10,433 nt of DNA, taken from an uncultured Porphyromonadaceae bacterium. GTDB lineage: Bacteria > Bacteroidota > Bacteroidia > Bacteroidales > Muribaculaceae. Below the pieces are notes generated by a model. The model was not told the origin of the DNA, made no database searches, and saw nothing but the letters and a program-made list of their open reading frames with translations. Below are positions 8,133-10,433 of the stretch, in pieces. A program made the translations under genes and the position numbers. The stretch's first letter is position 1. Each line of letters opens with the position of its first letter. The stretch spans positions 1 to 10,433 of the forward strand of contig CAMWKC010000059.1 of assembly GCA_947174735.1 (NCBI GenBank), given 5' to 3'.

Positions 8133-10268
8133 TCAGAGGTTTACGCTCTGCTTGGGCACAAGAGCCCACTTCAGGATACGTACCGAGTATGCCATAAAGT
8201 AGTCTTCGGTATTTGCAGGAGGCACGATGGGATTTCCATCATCGCCGATGCCGGAAGCCAGACCGATAATATTGTTGAGCTCGATATCATAGCTGTGATT
8301 GCGTACCAGTCCGAAGTCACCCACGCGTACGAGGGTCCAGTTGATAGCTGTGGAGTTCAAGTCTTTCTGAGTGTTACCTTTACGATACCAGCCAAGGTGA
8401 CGGATAGGAATGTTAAAGTAGCCGTGTCCGGTCTTGTAATAGTAAGACACACCCACCTGACGCATTAGGATCACATTGGCTTCAGTCAAACGGATCTGAT
8501 AGTTCTCGAGTGACTGGGTCTCATCGGCTACTATTTCTTTATAGCCGTCGGCAGTTAAGATGAAGATACCCGACGCTGCCTCGGAATTCTTGAACTGCAA
8601 GGTGCGCGTATTGTTCTGAAGCTTGAGTTTGGTGTCTTCCATGCCATCGTATGCCACCTTTACCTTATCGGAAATTTCCGATACGTTAAGTGCGGCTATG
8701 AGTGTCTGCAGGTCTTGTGCGTTACTATACATCAGACGGGAATATACATCATGGCCCTCCTCGTCAGTACTCCTCTTGTAGAGTATTGTCTGCTGAACGA
8801 AGAAACGCTTGAGCATCGACTCACCCTGGGCAATCTTGCTGGTGGCAGTGCCATCTTCATTCTCAAAGTATATGTAGGGACGATCCTCATCTACTCCGTC
8901 AACCGGGCCTACGAGATATGTGTAGAAACCGGGATTATCGTTTACGGCAGTGCCATTGATACTCATACTGTACTGGCCTACGTAGATGATTGAGGCCACG
9001 GCTGCCGCAGGATTCTGCGACTGAAGTGCCATGCTACCTACTGTGGTCTCTTTAAAGTATCTCGGGGGTACAGTGACTTCAGGATCAAGGTTGACCGTAT
9101 AGCCGTACTTACCCTCTTTTAGCTCATCGTATGAGATGTACTTCTGGTTGATCGTGATTCCATTAGCTTCCATTTCCTTTAAATCGGAAGAAACTTCAGG
9201 ATATATATTCTGGAAGTATGCAGGTGACATTCCCCAGTAGGAACGGTGGTACTCGGGGTTGTTCCAGTTCCAGAGGTTTGTCTCATCGAGTATCGGGGCT
9301 GCTTCGCCATATTCCCAATTATTGTCTGCGCCATGTTCAGCCGGATTGATGTACTGATTGAGGGTACCGTAGGTATAATTATTGGGTAGCAGCACACCGG
9401 CTTCCGATACCTCACGGAACGACTTGATGACATAGGTGGTATTGGCTTCAGCATTCACGGCCCAGTACTGAGGAGTGAAAGAAAGGGTAATTGGGTTAAC
9501 GGTCTGCGTACCGTTTGCGTTGTAGATACGAGTGGCTGTCTTATAGTCCTCCGGTTTCTTACCCTTAAACGCTAATTTCGCAGCATAACGCTCTACATAA
9601 ACATTCACGGTATTGCCTTCGCCCAAGGCCTGCTCGGCTCCCTCTTCAGTAGAATAGAGTGCATCCGAGGGGATAGGTACAGCTATCTGGGGCTCGGACT
9701 TCAGGTTCGTTTCATCCGGATAGTAGACCGAATTACTCATCGCCATGTAGGTCTTACCGTTGACGGTAGTAGTGTTGGCAGTACGACTTACGGTCTGGAT
9801 ACGGCTTAGCGGTTGCTGGAGTGTAGAGGGGGAGATAGGGTTGAGATAGCAAATCACCTGTGTAGGTTTCTTCTCACCCTTACGGACACTTACGGGAATT
9901 ACCGATTTGTATGACTGTTCCACTGTGGCACCATCGGGAGAGGTGTCAACTGTCATGTCAGACATATCGATGGGCACGATATCGCCTACTACAGTTCCCG
10001 TCTCATCATAGAAGACAAAGTATGCGTTGTTGATCGCATGCTCCTGATCGGTACCGATTCCGAAATCTGTGCCTCCATCTTCAGGGGAGCCGTTGTCGGA
10101 GCTAGCTCGCGTGCCTCCGGCAGCATCACCGCTGATACGCATACTTACGTACAGGGTCTGATCCTTGTCGAGAACAGTGCCGGATTCAGGCGTCAGCACG
10201 TCGTCGGTGCTGCATGCCGTGAGCATGAGCCCTGATGTCATTACGCCATAAAGAAAGAACTTCTTCAT
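8133..10268 (-). CDS. Mfa1-family major fimbrillin (type V pilus stalk subunit)
   Basis: This 711-residue protein is the first complete gene of the operon. The start at 10268 gives a compact signal peptide (MKKFFLYGVM...) ending in Leu-Thr-Ala-Cys (Cys19), followed by Ser-Thr-Asp-Asp, a Bacteroidetes surface-lipoprotein signature. A predicted maturation site Gly-Thr-Arg|Ala lies at 52-55, 35 residues after the lipid cysteine, comparable with the Arg|Ala cleavages known for Porphyromonas FimA and Mfa1. The C-terminal part carries the Mfa1 fimbrillin signature: GLVRNHSYDIELNNIIGL (653-670), a short Gly/Pro-rich linker, then YSVRILKWALVPKQSVNL (694-711). In type V pili a C-terminal strand of one subunit inserts into the groove of the next, and this segment is the candidate. 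It is longer than P. gingivalis Mfa1, which has about 560 residues. First position, family signature and the adjacent anchor gene support it as the stalk subunit; an alternative minor role is less likely. Confidence 0.9.
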   Translation of the reverse strand: MKKFFLYGVMTSGLMLTACSTDDVLTPESGTVLDKDQTLYVSMRISGDAAGGTRASSDNGSPEDGGTDFGIGTDQEHAINNAYFVFYDETGTVVGDIVPIDMSDMTVDTSPDGATVEQSYKSVIPVSVRKGEKKPTQVICYLNPISPSTLQQPLSRIQTVSRTANTTTVNGKTYMAMSNSVYYPDETNLKSEPQIAVPIPSDALYSTEEGAEQALGEGNTVNVYVERYAAKLAFKGKKPEDYKTATRIYNANGTQTVNPITLSFTPQYWAVNAEANTTYVIKSFREVSEAGVLLPNNYTYGTLNQYINPAEHGADNNWEYGEAAPILDETNLWNWNNPEYHRSYWGMSPAYFQNIYPEVSSDLKEMEANGITINQKYISYDELKEGKYGYTVNLDPEVTVPPRYFKETTVGSMALQSQNPAAAVASIIYVGQYSMSINGTAVNDNPGFYTYLVGPVDGVDEDRPYIYFENEDGTATSKIAQGESMLKRFFVQQTILYKRSTDEEGHDVYSRLMYSNAQDLQTLIAALNVSEISDKVKVAYDGMEDTKLKLQNNTRTLQFKNSEAASGIFILTADGYKEIVADETQSLENYQIRLTEANVILMRQVGVSYYYKTGHGYFNIPIRHLGWYRKGNTQKDLNSTAINWTLVRVGDFGLVRNHSYDIELNNIIGLASGIGDDGNPIVPPANTEDYFMAYSVRILKWALVPKQSVNL

Positions 10269-10317
10269 ATAAAAGAAATTAAATAAATAATAAATTACTG
10301 TTTTTTACCATTTTAGG

Positions 10318-10348
10318 CCTTACTTTTAACCATAAAGTTAAGATAAGG
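10318..10348 (-). promoter_or_regulatory. Imperfect inverted repeat and weak promoter-like site upstream of the fimbrillin gene
   Basis: The 83-nt gap before the fimbrillin gene (10269-10351) is strongly AT-rich. In the transcription direction it contains CCTTA-TC-TTAAC-TTTATG-GTTAA-AAG-TAAGG: two 5-bp paired blocks separated by a small internal loop, with a 6-nt apical loop. Within it, TAACTTTA (10340-10333) differs at one base from the Bacteroidetes -7 consensus TAnnTTTG. I find no clear TTTG at -33. The site could be a promoter with an operator, a weak terminator for the upstream gene, or an attenuator for the pilus genes. The repeat is seen; all functions are tentative. No Shine-Dalgarno sequence precedes the ATG, only an A/T-rich stretch, which is normal for Bacteroidetes. 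Confidence 0.3.
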
Positions 10349-10351
10349 AGC

Positions 10352-10433
10352 TTATTCTACAGGGACGAGTTTCAGTCGGCCGTCGCCGGCTTCGTTGAGA
10401 TTACGGAGGGCTTCGGCGGCGTATGGAGCGCCC
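10352..10433 (-). CDS. 3' end of an unidentified upstream gene (partial)
   Basis: An open frame runs in from the right edge and stops at a TAA (10354-10352), giving 26 C-terminal residues: GAPYAAEALRNLNEAG followed by DGRLKLVPVE. GC content is much higher here than in the adjacent gap, and third positions are mostly G or C, as expected of real coding sequence. The Ala/Leu/Asn/Glu-rich start looks like the second helix of a TPR or Sel1-like repeat. In related Bacteroidales operons the gene before the fimbrillin is often a DUF3868 or DUF3575 outer-membrane protein, and a helical repeat at the end would suit the former, but 26 residues are too few to assign a family. Same strand and an 83-nt gap make co-transcription with the pilus genes possible. 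Confidence 0.6.
   Translation of the reverse strand, partial: GAPYAAEALRNLNEAGDGRLKLVPVE

Noticed and set aside
114..10348. Shared 12-mer CCTTATCTTAAC at 114-125 (plus) and 10348-10337 (minus), considered as flanking recombination sites
   Set aside because: A 12-base match is expected a few times by chance in about 10 kb, especially in AT-rich sequence, and the similarity does not extend beyond it.
1..10433. tRNA, rRNA, CRISPR array, insertion sequence or transposase
   Set aside because: I saw no cloverleaf-type sequence, no regularly spaced repeats, no transposase motifs and no terminal inverted repeats with target duplications.

Overview
The window suggests a member of the order Bacteroidales, probably a gut commensal. 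The reasons are five tandem Bacteroidetes-type lipoproteins with fimbrillin signatures, AT-rich translation starts without Shine-Dalgarno sequences, and a lipobox followed by acidic residues. Muribaculaceae or Bacteroidaceae are plausible families, but the sequence alone does not settle this.

Nearly all of the window is one minus-strand gene cluster for a type V (FimA/Mfa1-type) pilus. In transcription order, from the right edge leftwards, it holds: the last 26 codons of an unidentified gene (10433-10352); an 83-nt AT-rich leader with an imperfect inverted repeat; a 711-aa Mfa1-family major fimbrillin (10268-8133); an 82-nt gap with a strong 12-bp stem-loop; a 343-aa FimB/Mfa2-family anchor (8050-7019); a 583-aa minor fimbrillin-like subunit (6982-5231); a 933-aa candidate tip subunit with a C-terminal 'WRLPT' module (5220-2419); and a 645-aa DUF4906-type protein (2412-475). 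Gaps after the anchor gene are 36, 10 and 6 nt, so these genes are very probably co-transcribed. The leftmost 474 bases hold no gene I can support, only hairpins and short broken reading frames.

A working model comes from the known biology of type V pili. All five proteins are exported as lipoproteins. The fimbrillin, the minor subunit and both tip candidates carry a Thr-Arg-Ala site 33-41 residues after the lipid cysteine, where an arginine-specific protease would remove the lipidated N-terminus and open the strand-acceptor groove. The anchor lacks this site and should stay lipid-bound. Only the anchor and the major fimbrillin share a C-terminal Trp-Ala-Leu-Val-Pro-x-Gln-Ser strand, a candidate donor strand. 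The implied order is anchor at the base, fimbrillin as the stalk, and the other three as accessory or tip subunits.

The main oddities are an AT-rich block inside the 933-aa tip gene (about 37% GC over 1.1 kb against about 48% in a 300-bp sample of the same gene), the stem-loop between fimbrillin and anchor genes, and two large, different tip candidates side by side. The system class is known. The adhesin-like ends are the least characterised part.
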